Shown in pieces: positions 56,967-64,000 of a stretch of DNA of 64,000 nt. The stretch covers positions 1,984,001 through 2,048,000 of the forward strand of contig NZ_CATQJU010000001.1 of the NCBI RefSeq assembly GCF_958301595.1. Direction: 5' to 3'. Under the pieces are notes generated by a model that saw only the letters and a program-made list of their open reading frames with translations, was not told the DNA's origin and did no database searches. Position 1 is the first letter of the stretch. Each line of letters starts with the position of its first letter. Origin of the DNA: Porphyromonas vaginalis. GTDB lineage: Bacteria > Bacteroidota > Bacteroidia > Bacteroidales > Porphyromonadaceae. The position numbers and the translations under genes are program-made.

Positions 56967-59228
56967 TTATTCTTCCTCTTCTTCGATTGTTATGCTGGAC
57001 TTTGTCGTCCTTCTAATCTCAACAACAACATCTTTACGATCCATTCCTAGTAATAACATGGTTTTAGACATGCGATCCAATATCATATTGATAGTTGCGT
57101 CACAATGTACGAAGAGCTCTTCAGGCTTAATATCTGAAAGTTGAGTACAGAATTTATCTTCAAGGTTTTTGTATCGTGTCTGGTAGTTTGGCTGCTTTAA
57201 TAATAGTTGGCTAAACCTACTCCAGTTCACGATAGAGTCCTTTCGACTAAAGACTTCTTGTTGATTAAGTATGAGTTCTTCCAACGCAGCTGGCTCTTGA
57301 TATTTGAAGTACTTGACAAACTGGAGCAATGTTCCAGACCAGTTCTTGACCTCGTACGTTTGCTGATATACCCTAAGCTGCTTGGGCTTAGTTCCTTTTG
57401 CCCACTCTAAACTGCCATCAAACGGATATATAACACTTTCTGTCTTTTGATCTGAATCATCTTTCCAATTATTGGTCTGCTTGTATTCATCGGGTAGCGA
57501 GAAGGTGTCTAGGAAGAGACTAATCATACGATCTTGATGGTCGAGGATGCTTTCTTCACGCCATTGCTCATACTGACAGATGTTATGGCTGTATCCTATG
57601 TTCGAGGTAGCCAATCGTGCCTTCTTGTCAGCAAAAGATTTATTGCCCATTTCACCATTGAACTCAGTAAGTATCAGGTTGCCGATGTTGTGCAAGTAGT
57701 GCTGGTGTATCTCCTCAGCCTTCTCCTCGCCCAACTCGGAGCGCCACACTTCGTTGAGAGTCTGTGGCATAATGTGCTCGATAGTGACAAGTGGATCGTG
57801 AAAATCTACGGAAACTTTAGCCTGATGTTTCTCCATTTTACCTAGGATGAACTTACTATAGCTACTCACATCTTTGTAGAAAGCTAGTCGCTCTAAAGTC
57901 TCTCGAACTTCTTTATCGTTTGGTAAGCGTAATCTATAAAAGAGATTGGATAGAATCTTTATCAGTGAAGTCTCTCCGCTTGCTATTGCTGGAAGATAAG
58001 AGGTCAGTGTAGGGATGTTCTTATTCTCTGCTTGCGTTAATTTAACTACACGCCTACGTATCAGATAGGTGCGAATGGACTCTAGAGACTCTATAAGTAA
58101 GGTGTCGCAGATTGTCGTATTAGGGTTCGAAGACTGTCGCATATGAAGCAACTCTAGCACAAAAGGCTTAAAAGCTTCACTCGATATGTCGTGAAATATA
58201 TTGTGTAGGAGTTCCTTAATGGTTTGATCATCCTCCTTGTTAGGAGACACGGGAGTGTAGTATTTAGGCTCTACAATGTTTAAGTAACAAGGAACGTAAG
58301 ACTCTATATCTCTGATGAAATCTTTCTTGCTATCAAATGTACGCTCAACGAATTCTTTGAACTGATAGTACAGCTCTTTGGTGTTGTTGTCACTGACTAC
58401 TTTATAGGATTTCTTGTTTTTGCACTGGAGGTAGTCGCGAAAGAATCTAGATGTGTACTCCTCTCCTACTTCTCCCAGTAGCTGCTCTATCTTAGGTTGC
58501 CACACCTCATCATAAATTGTTGTTTGCTGATCACTAGGCATTCCTAGTAATATATAGTTGCGGATCAGGTCCGATAGGGAGAGGGGCTTGCCGAGCGAAT
58601 TAAGCGTCTCAAAGATGACTTGTGGATCTTCACCTTTGTATGGCTCTTCTGACAGCTCTATTATGGCTACATTTATTCGTTGAAGAGCAGTTATGAAGTG
58701 TTCCGCAGTTATGTCTTCGCTTTCCAGTTGTTTCTTTAGTAGTCTTATGAATAAGTTATACGCATCTGTTATTTTCCCGGGGACTGGTTTTCCCCCCATA
58801 ACCAATGCTCCGTAAGCATCCCAGTCTGAAGTTACCTGCTTGAGTTTGATTTTGTCCTTGAACGTAGACTTCTCGTTAATGAGTAATGTGTTAGTGATAT
58901 TTTGTTTTTCTTCTTGGTCTGTAGAGAGGTCTCGTAATGCAATGCAAAAGATCAAAGTAGTGGTCAGACGCTGCTGTCCGTCGATGATTACTTGTCGCTT
59001 AGCAAATGAACCTTGTCCTTCCCACTTGTATACTAAGGTCCCAAAGAAATGCTGCTGCTTATCTGTTTGCATCGGATCCTGTTCAGAGTGAACTAGTCTC
59101 ATGACATCATCAAAGAAGCGATTTATTTGTTCTTTGCCCCACGAGTATGCTCTCTGATACGGAGGAATAAAAAATGACGTGTTATTAAGGCTTAGAGCTT
59201 CAAAGATTGATGAATTAGAAGTTTTCAT
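56967..59228 (-). CDS. GmrSD-like DUF262/HNH (DUF1524) protein
   Basis: 753 residues from the ATG at 59228 (a longer frame to 59270 runs back through the gcvT terminator and is unlikely). N-terminal DUF262 ParB-like NTPase motifs IPPYQRAYSW (21-30) and IDGQQRLTT (82-90); C-terminal HNH nuclease TIEHIMPQ (E484, H485) and HNIGNLILTEFNGEMGNKSF. This combination is that of GmrSD-type modification-dependent restriction enzymes and related phage-defence proteins. Stand-alone, with no methylase nearby. The last ~130 residues extend past the HNH domain and are not recognised. It is a second defence gene in the window, 47 kb from the CRISPR locus. Confidence 0.85.
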   Translation of the reverse strand: MKTSNSSIFEALSLNNTSFFIPPYQRAYSWGKEQINRFFDDVMRLVHSEQDPMQTDKQQHFFGTLVYKWEGQGSFAKRQVIIDGQQRLTTTLIFCIALRDLSTDQEEKQNITNTLLINEKSTFKDKIKLKQVTSDWDAYGALVMGGKPVPGKITDAYNLFIRLLKKQLESEDITAEHFITALQRINVAIIELSEEPYKGEDPQVIFETLNSLGKPLSLSDLIRNYILLGMPSDQQTTIYDEVWQPKIEQLLGEVGEEYTSRFFRDYLQCKNKKSYKVVSDNNTKELYYQFKEFVERTFDSKKDFIRDIESYVPCYLNIVEPKYYTPVSPNKEDDQTIKELLHNIFHDISSEAFKPFVLELLHMRQSSNPNTTICDTLLIESLESIRTYLIRRRVVKLTQAENKNIPTLTSYLPAIASGETSLIKILSNLFYRLRLPNDKEVRETLERLAFYKDVSSYSKFILGKMEKHQAKVSVDFHDPLVTIEHIMPQTLNEVWRSELGEEKAEEIHQHYLHNIGNLILTEFNGEMGNKSFADKKARLATSNIGYSHNICQYEQWREESILDHQDRMISLFLDTFSLPDEYKQTNNWKDDSDQKTESVIYPFDGSLEWAKGTKPKQLRVYQQTYEVKNWSGTLLQFVKYFKYQEPAALEELILNQQEVFSRKDSIVNWSRFSQLLLKQPNYQTRYKNLEDKFCTQLSDIKPEELFVHCDATINMILDRMSKTMLLLGMDRKDVVVEIRRTTKSSITIEEEEE

Positions 59229-59267
59229 AGGATGGAGTATCTGTTTGAGAAAGGTAGGTTGTATTGT

Positions 59268-59313
59268 CAAAGCCCTCCACGAGTGAGGCAGAGATGCTCA
59301 GTGGAGGGCTTTG
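59268..59313 (-). terminator. Terminator of gcvT
   Basis: 13-bp perfect arms CAAAGCCCTCCAC and GTGGAGGGCTTTG with a 20-nt loop, 37 bp behind the gcvT stop on the - strand. Confidence 0.8.
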
Positions 59314-59349
59314 CTTAGCGTGCTGCTTGTAGCTTAGCGCAGCGTGTGA

Positions 59350-60441
59350 TTACTTGCGAAAGGGGGGCTTGACCACCTTAGCCTCAAGGTTGCGCTTGCG
59401 GACGGAGATGTAGATCTTGCTGTCTATCTTGCTGTACTCCGTAGAGACGTAGCCCATACCGATGCCCACCTTGAGTGCGGGAGACATGGTACCAGAGGTG
59501 ACGACACCGATCTTCTCGCCAGCCTCGTTGACGATGTCGTAGTGCTGACGGGGGATGCCCTTGTCGACCATTTCGAAAGCGACGAGCTTGCGTGTCAAGC
59601 CCTTAGCCTTCTGCTTGAGCAGTGCTTCACGACCTACGAGGTCGGGCTTATTGTCTGTGAGCTTGGTGATCCAGCCTAGGCCACTCTCTAGTGACGTGTG
59701 CTGATCATCGATATCGTTGCCGTAGAGGCAGAAACCAGCCTCTAGACGGAGCGTATCACGCGCACCCAGACCAGCAGGCATGATGCCCTCGGGCTTACCA
59801 GCCTCAAAGATAGCGTCCCAGATCTTGTCTGCATACTGAGGGAAGAAGTAGAGCTCGAAGCCTCCGCAACCCGTGTAGCCTGTGTTAGAGATGATCACGT
59901 TGGGGCAGTCTGCGAAGGTGCCCACCTTAAAGTGGTAGTAGGGGATGTCGAGCAGGTTGATGTCCGTCAGACGCTGTAGTACTTGTGTAGCCTTGGGGCC
60001 CTGTACGGCTAGCTGTCCGATCTTTGCGGAGCCGTCCTCTAGGTCAGCGCCCATATCGTTTTGCTTGAGGCACCACGCCCAGTCCTTGACGACGTTAGCA
60101 GCGTTGGGGACGAGCATGTACTTGTTCTCTTCGTAGCGGTATACGAGGAAGTCGTCTAGTAGTGTACCCTGCTCCGTTGTGAAGCAGCTGTACTGTATCT
60201 GCCCCACCTCCAGCTTGGAGGCATCGTTGCTAGATACTTTCTGTAGGAATTCGAGAGCCTTCGGTCCCTTGACCCAAAACTCTCCCATGTGTGACACGTC
60301 AAAGACACCGACGCCGTTGATCACATTCATGTGTTCCTCAAGGATCCCCGTAGGGTACTCGATAGGCATATTGTAGCCTGCGAAGTCGTGCATCTTAGCA
60401 CCCAGTGCTATGTGACGCTCTGTAAATGGAGTAGTCTTCAT
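59350..60441 (-). CDS. gcvT: Aminomethyltransferase (glycine cleavage T protein)
   Basis: 363 residues, full length. Transfers the methylene group from the H-protein lipoyl arm to tetrahydrofolate and frees ammonia. Visible family marks: [44 protein letters not shown] and [20 protein letters not shown]. No gcvH or gcvP lies beside it, so the complex is split over the genome. A -7 box TATCTTTG is at 60502-60509 (-); no glycine riboswitch was recognised in the ~60-nt leader. Confidence 0.96.
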   Translation of the reverse strand: MKTTPFTERHIALGAKMHDFAGYNMPIEYPTGILEEHMNVINGVGVFDVSHMGEFWVKGPKALEFLQKVSSNDASKLEVGQIQYSCFTTEQGTLLDDFLVYRYEENKYMLVPNAANVVKDWAWCLKQNDMGADLEDGSAKIGQLAVQGPKATQVLQRLTDINLLDIPYYHFKVGTFADCPNVIISNTGYTGCGGFELYFFPQYADKIWDAIFEAGKPEGIMPAGLGARDTLRLEAGFCLYGNDIDDQHTSLESGLGWITKLTDNKPDLVGREALLKQKAKGLTRKLVAFEMVDKGIPRQHYDIVNEAGEKIGVVTSGTMSPALKVGIGMGYVSTEYSKIDSKIYISVRKRNLEAKVVKPPFRK

Positions 60442-60501
60442 AATGGTATGATGTTATAGATTGATCTGTATTAAATAAGTGAGCTCAGCTCATTTGCTCC
60501 C

Positions 60502-60509
60502 CAAAGATA
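60502..60509 (-). promoter_or_regulatory. Promoter -7 box of gcvT
   Basis: TATCTTTG on the - strand, 60 bp before the ATG; the -33 region has no TTG at N20. Confidence 0.45.
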
Positions 60510-60551
60510 GTGAAAAAAGGGAATATCGCCCTCTCCTCACTGCTGACTCAC

Positions 60552-61146
60552 CAGGGCTGACGCATTATATACAATGAACTCATCTGCCTCTCTATTCCTC
60601 GCTTGTCGCTCATGTGCAGCTCCTGACAGAACGATTATAACGCCTCACAGCCCTGCCTGGGCAAATTCAACGCTGGCTCGTTACGATAATTTAGAGTCGA
60701 ATACATATCAAAACGGCGCTGTGTCGGGGAAAAGTGATTTCCACGTGGATATTTCGAAATCTCCAGGTGGAGAATAAAAAATTCTTCGGAGGAATGAAAT
60801 GAAACTTCGGAGGAATGAAATGAAACTTCGGAAGAAATGATTCGCGCCCACGTGGGGAATAAAAAATATCCACGTGGAGATTTGAGATTTCCCACGTGGA
60901 TATTCGAGAAAGGAGAGAATCGGACGAATTTCCCCGTAAAGATATGTAAATGGAGATAGAGGTTAGAGTTTAGAAGTTAGAAATTAGAGATCCGATCACT
61001 CTGATAGCTCCGATGGTTCCGATAGCTAACAGCCAATAGCTAACAGCCAATCCATGGGTGATACATTATATATAATGAGCGCATCTATGCCTCGCTTGTC
61101 GCTAATGGGTTGCTTCTGAAAAGAGGATTATAATGCGTCAGCCCTG
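60552..61146 (-). mobile_element. Composite 600-bp repeat, copy 2 (595 bp, inverted)
   Basis: Starts CAGGGCTGACGCATTATA and ends TATAATGCGTCAGCCCTG. Its complement follows copy 1 (20827-21426) along the whole length with scattered changes, including the CCACGTGG palindromes, the TTCATTCCTCCGAAG units and the TTAGxxxTTAG block. No target duplication is evident. No ORF is supported; frames within it arise from the short repeats. Confidence 0.8.
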
Positions 61147-61266
61147 AAGTCCATATAGCGAAATGTATATGCAACGATGATCTGTGTCATGCTTTTTGTG
61201 CAATGAAGACCTTTAGGATAGAAACGGCCGAAGTGTATGTGTCACACATCGTTAACATCTTTGGAG

Positions 61267-61274
61267 TACCTTTG
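61267..61274 (+). promoter_or_regulatory. Promoter -7 box of the second TonB receptor
   Basis: TACCTTTG 29 bp before the ATG at 61304; no TTG at the expected -33. Confidence 0.55.
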
Positions 61275-61303
61275 CGAGTGAAATCAATCATCTCAAAGTT
61301 CGT

Positions 61304-63724
61304 ATGCGACATCTCACTAAGCTCGTCTTTCTTATCATTACCCTTGCATTTACCGCTTATCTAAATGCTCGGTTAAATGCTCAGGAACCCTTTACACAAG
61401 AGGTACGCGGAGAGGTCATTTCCGCACTCCCTGACGATACGATCGTTGGAGCTTCGATCGTAGTAGTAGGTAGTGATCCACTCGTAGGGACAACGACAGG
61501 CTCAGATCAGAAGTTTTCTCTACGGTTACCTGTAGGTCGTTGCTCCTTGCAGATTAGTTGTATAGGCTATGAGTCTCAGGAGGTAGACCTCCTCGTTGTA
61601 GCGGGCAAGCAGAGTGTGCTGCATATAGCCTTGACACCGTCAGATACCAAGCTTGATGCTGTGGTTGTGACTGCTCCGTATGACAAGAGTACTCCTACGA
61701 ATAGGTTTAGCCTAGCTGGAGCGCGTAGCTTTAGCGTTGATGAGGCGTATCGCTTTGCCGCTTCCCTGGGCGACCCTGCTCGTATGGTGCGTAGCTTCGC
61801 TGGTATTATGCCTGTCAACGACTCTCGCAACGATATCATCATACGAGGTAATTCACCCGCTGGGGTGCAGTGGATCCTAGATGGTATCGAGATTAGCAAT
61901 CCCAATCACTTCAATACAGGTGTCGGTATGACTGGAGGTCAGGTGAGCTATCTCAATACTAATCTGCTGACCAACTCCGACTTTCACTTGAGTGCTTGGC
62001 CAGCCCCTTATGGCAATGCGCTCTCGGGCATCTTTGACTTGCGTCTACGTCGTGGCAATCTTGAGCGACATGAGTTCTGGCTACAGTCAGGCTTTGGTGG
62101 ACTAGAGCTAGGTGCTGAGGGGTACCTGCGCAAGGGGAGTCAATCGTCTTACCTTGCTTCTTATCGCTACTCTGTCCCTGACATCATGCATGCTCTAGGC
62201 TTTAAGATGCCAGTGGTGCCACGCTATCAAGACTTCACGACGAAGCTCCACTTTGACCTAGGGTATGGGCATAAGCTCTCTTTCGTTGGACTGTTTAGCA
62301 AGAGTCATATAGGTTTTGCCACAAACGAGCTGGGAGACAACTTTGAATATGCCGACTACGACTTTAGTAAGCTTTCCTTCGCACAGCGCATAGCAATCAA
62401 TTCGACAACTTACATTGCAGGGCTGACACATAGCGTACAGTTTTCTTCTCGCATGTCACTCAGTACGCAGCTCTCCTTCGTACGATCTGATACTGGTATG
62501 CCTGTTGATACGATGAACCTCCAAGGGGACAAGCAGAATCCTCAGTGGCATGTCATGTGGTCGGAGTCCGCACAGGAGAATAAGTGGTCGCTTCACTCAG
62601 ATCTTACATGGCATCCCAGTAGGGAGGGGCTGCTCGTGGCGGGTGTCAGAGGTGATCTCTTTGATGCGTACTATATGGAGCAGACGGCTGATAGTACCTT
62701 CGCTCAAGGCGTGCGAACGATTGCTGAGGAGAGTCCGCTCTATGGCTTAATACGTGCTTATGGACAGTATCGTCATCGCCTAGGAGACTACTGGACAGCC
62801 ACATTGGGGTTACATAGTATGTACCTTACGATCAATGATCACTATGCTGTCGAGCCTCGTATGGGCTTGCAGTATCAGCCAGCTCGCTCTCACACCATCG
62901 GTCTTGCTGCGGGACTATATAGTCAGATGCTCCCACGCTCCTTTTACTTCATACGTCACTATGCACCGCAGGGTATCGAGTATCGCAATAAGCGGGTTGA
63001 TTTCACACGTAGTGCGCAGGTGGATCTCTACTACGACTGGGCTTTTGCGCCCAACTGGCATGCTAAGATAGAGGGATACTATCAGGAGCTGTACAGAGTG
63101 CCAGTGGTCAATGACCCGAACTCTATATGGACGCTCCTAGAGATAGGTGGCGCTGGACAAAACTACATAGAGCGTCAGAGCGATCTAGTCAATAAGGGGC
63201 GTGGTAGAAACTATGGTGTAGAGCTTACGGTGGAGAAGTTTTATAGCAACAACTACTACATGCTCTTTAACGCGTCACTCTACAGCTCGACCTATACGAC
63301 AGGATTTCAGAAAGAGTGGTGGAGTACAGTCTTTGATGGCCGGTATCTTGTCAATATGACGGGTGGATATGAGTGGAAGTTGCCGAAGCACTGGGCGCTT
63401 TTTACCGATCTTAAGGCCTCCTATGCGGGGGGCATCCGCTACACACCGATACGAGAAGATCTATATAAGCAGAGCGGTCGCATAGAGCTTGACAAGACAC
63501 AGGTCAATGCTCTTCAAGCTAAGGATTACCTCCGAGCAGATTTAAAGATAGGCGCTCGCCAGATAGGTCAGCGCATCACCCAGGAGTGGGCAGTGGACCT
63601 GCAGAATGTGACGAATCGTAAGAATGTCATGTCTATCCTCTTCGACAATGGGGAGTACTCGACGATGTACACGCAGGGCTTTATGCCGATGGTTACTTAC
63701 AAGCTCTTTTTCTCTGTGAAATAA
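61304..63724 (+). CDS. TonB-dependent receptor
   Basis: 806 residues. Signal peptide ends near NAQ (27); carboxypeptidase-D-like domain (VRGEVISALPDDTIVGASIV to about 110); plug with RNDIIIRGNSPAGVQWILDG (about 176-195); then a beta barrel ending YKLFFSVK, close to the aromatic-end rule. FAGIMPVNDSRNDIIIRGN is typical of the peptide/metal or unknown-substrate receptors of Bacteroidota with no SusD partner; none follows here. Substrate unknown. Monocistronic: a partial composite repeat follows at once. Confidence 0.88.
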   Translation: MRHLTKLVFLIITLAFTAYLNARLNAQEPFTQEVRGEVISALPDDTIVGASIVVVGSDPLVGTTTGSDQKFSLRLPVGRCSLQISCIGYESQEVDLLVVAGKQSVLHIALTPSDTKLDAVVVTAPYDKSTPTNRFSLAGARSFSVDEAYRFAASLGDPARMVRSFAGIMPVNDSRNDIIIRGNSPAGVQWILDGIEISNPNHFNTGVGMTGGQVSYLNTNLLTNSDFHLSAWPAPYGNALSGIFDLRLRRGNLERHEFWLQSGFGGLELGAEGYLRKGSQSSYLASYRYSVPDIMHALGFKMPVVPRYQDFTTKLHFDLGYGHKLSFVGLFSKSHIGFATNELGDNFEYADYDFSKLSFAQRIAINSTTYIAGLTHSVQFSSRMSLSTQLSFVRSDTGMPVDTMNLQGDKQNPQWHVMWSESAQENKWSLHSDLTWHPSREGLLVAGVRGDLFDAYYMEQTADSTFAQGVRTIAEESPLYGLIRAYGQYRHRLGDYWTATLGLHSMYLTINDHYAVEPRMGLQYQPARSHTIGLAAGLYSQMLPRSFYFIRHYAPQGIEYRNKRVDFTRSAQVDLYYDWAFAPNWHAKIEGYYQELYRVPVVNDPNSIWTLLEIGGAGQNYIERQSDLVNKGRGRNYGVELTVEKFYSNNYYMLFNASLYSSTYTTGFQKEWWSTVFDGRYLVNMTGGYEWKLPKHWALFTDLKASYAGGIRYTPIREDLYKQSGRIELDKTQVNALQAKDYLRADLKIGARQIGQRITQEWAVDLQNVTNRKNVMSILFDNGEYSTMYTQGFMPMVTYKLFFSVK

Positions 63725-63749
63725 CGAGGAGAGGCCGTCAGCCTTGCGT

Positions 63750-63913
63750 ATTTCCCACGTGGATATTCGAGAAAGAAGAGAATCGGACGAATTTCCCCGT
63801 AAAGATATGTAAATGGAGACTAGAGGTTAGAAGTTAGAGGTTAGAAGTTAGAAGTTAGACGTTAGAGATTAGAGGGCAGGGGTGACACATTATATATAAT
63901 GAGTCAACCCTGA
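63750..63913 (-). repeat. Partial copy of the composite repeat
   Basis: TTTCCCACGTGGATATTCGA, then TTTCCCCGTAAAGATATGTA and a TTAGAxGTTAG block as in copy 2, ending in GGGGTGACACATTATATATA and a shortened arm. The left ~400 bp are absent. The remaining bases to 64000 hold no supported gene. Confidence 0.7.
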
Positions 63914-64000
63914 CGTCTCTTGCGTCATGGTCATAAGTTGCAAATAGTTTGCTCTGCAATTGTGACAACAAGGGCTATGAAGTCACTCTTATCGCTGACG

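Noticed and set aside
60635-60895. Frames within the composite 600-bp repeats (also at 21093-21297)
   Set aside because: They translate short DNA repeats (FHSSEVSFHSSE), and the same frames appear in both copies only because the DNA is repeated.

Overview
The window looks like chromosomal DNA of a Bacteroidota bacterium, most likely a Porphyromonas-type species. The basis is: promoters of the form TTG-N20-TAnnTTTG, secreted proteins with type IX (Por) C-terminal sorting domains, SusC-like TonB receptors, a V/A-type ATPase operon of the Bacteroidota type (with a DUF2764 gene), Bacteroidota-type tandem tyrosine recombinases and a MobV relaxase. No rRNA or tRNA gene was recognised.

Layout. (1) 1-10.0 kb: the 3' half of a type III CRISPR-Cas locus, all on the + strand: a Cas7-like RAMP (cut by the window edge), a TIGR04423-type small protein, a large TIGR03986-type RAMP with a long helical tail, a CARF + PD-(D/E)xK nuclease (Card1/Can2-like), a CARF-HEPN RNase fused to an extra C-terminal domain, then cas1, a VirE_N-type primase-polymerase and cas2. 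A terminator, an ORF-less group II intron and a ten-repeat CRISPR array follow. Repeat handle, degenerate terminal repeat and a promoter motif all say the array is transcribed on the - strand, towards the cas genes. Cas10 and the promoter of the cas operon must lie left of the window. (2) 10.2-12.8 kb: an IS1182-family element, an 88-bp tandem repeat, a palindrome cluster and a 176-bp MITE with a 5-bp target duplication. (3) 12.8-20.7 kb, - strand: the V-type ATPase operon E-DUF2764-A-B-D-I-K, whose rotor subunit carries the residues expected of a Na+ site. (4) 20.8-21.4 kb: a 600-bp composite repeat with 18-bp terminal inverted repeats, present again in inverted orientation at 60.55-61.15 kb. 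(5) 21.7-37.9 kb, + strand: a lipoprotein, a TonB receptor and a second beta-barrel protein, followed by two leucine-rich-repeat proteins and a 1761-residue protein made of InlB-like repeats, the last part in four nearly identical 276-bp units. (6) 38.15-51.06 kb: a ~12.9 kb mobilizable element (two integrases, TetR regulator, secreted/lipoprotein cargo, two excisionase-like HTH proteins, VapE-type ATPase, primase, oriT-like hairpins, MobV relaxase), flanked by a 33-bp perfect direct repeat and inserted inside a palindrome cluster whose uninterrupted relative lies at 12.34 kb. (7) 51.3-60.4 kb, - strand: dprA, purL, comB-like phosphatase, a GmrSD-like DUF262/HNH protein and gcvT. (8) 61.3-63.7 kb: a further TonB-dependent receptor, then a partial copy of the composite repeat.

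How the parts work together. The RAMP proteins with the unseen Cas10 would form an RNA-guided complex that, on target binding, makes cyclic oligoadenylate. The two CARF proteins would be its effectors (one DNA/RNA nuclease, one RNase), and the extra domain of the second may switch the signal off. Cas1, the primase-polymerase and Cas2 form a separate adaptation module. These functional statements come from family knowledge. No database search could be run, so family names rest on motif recognition.
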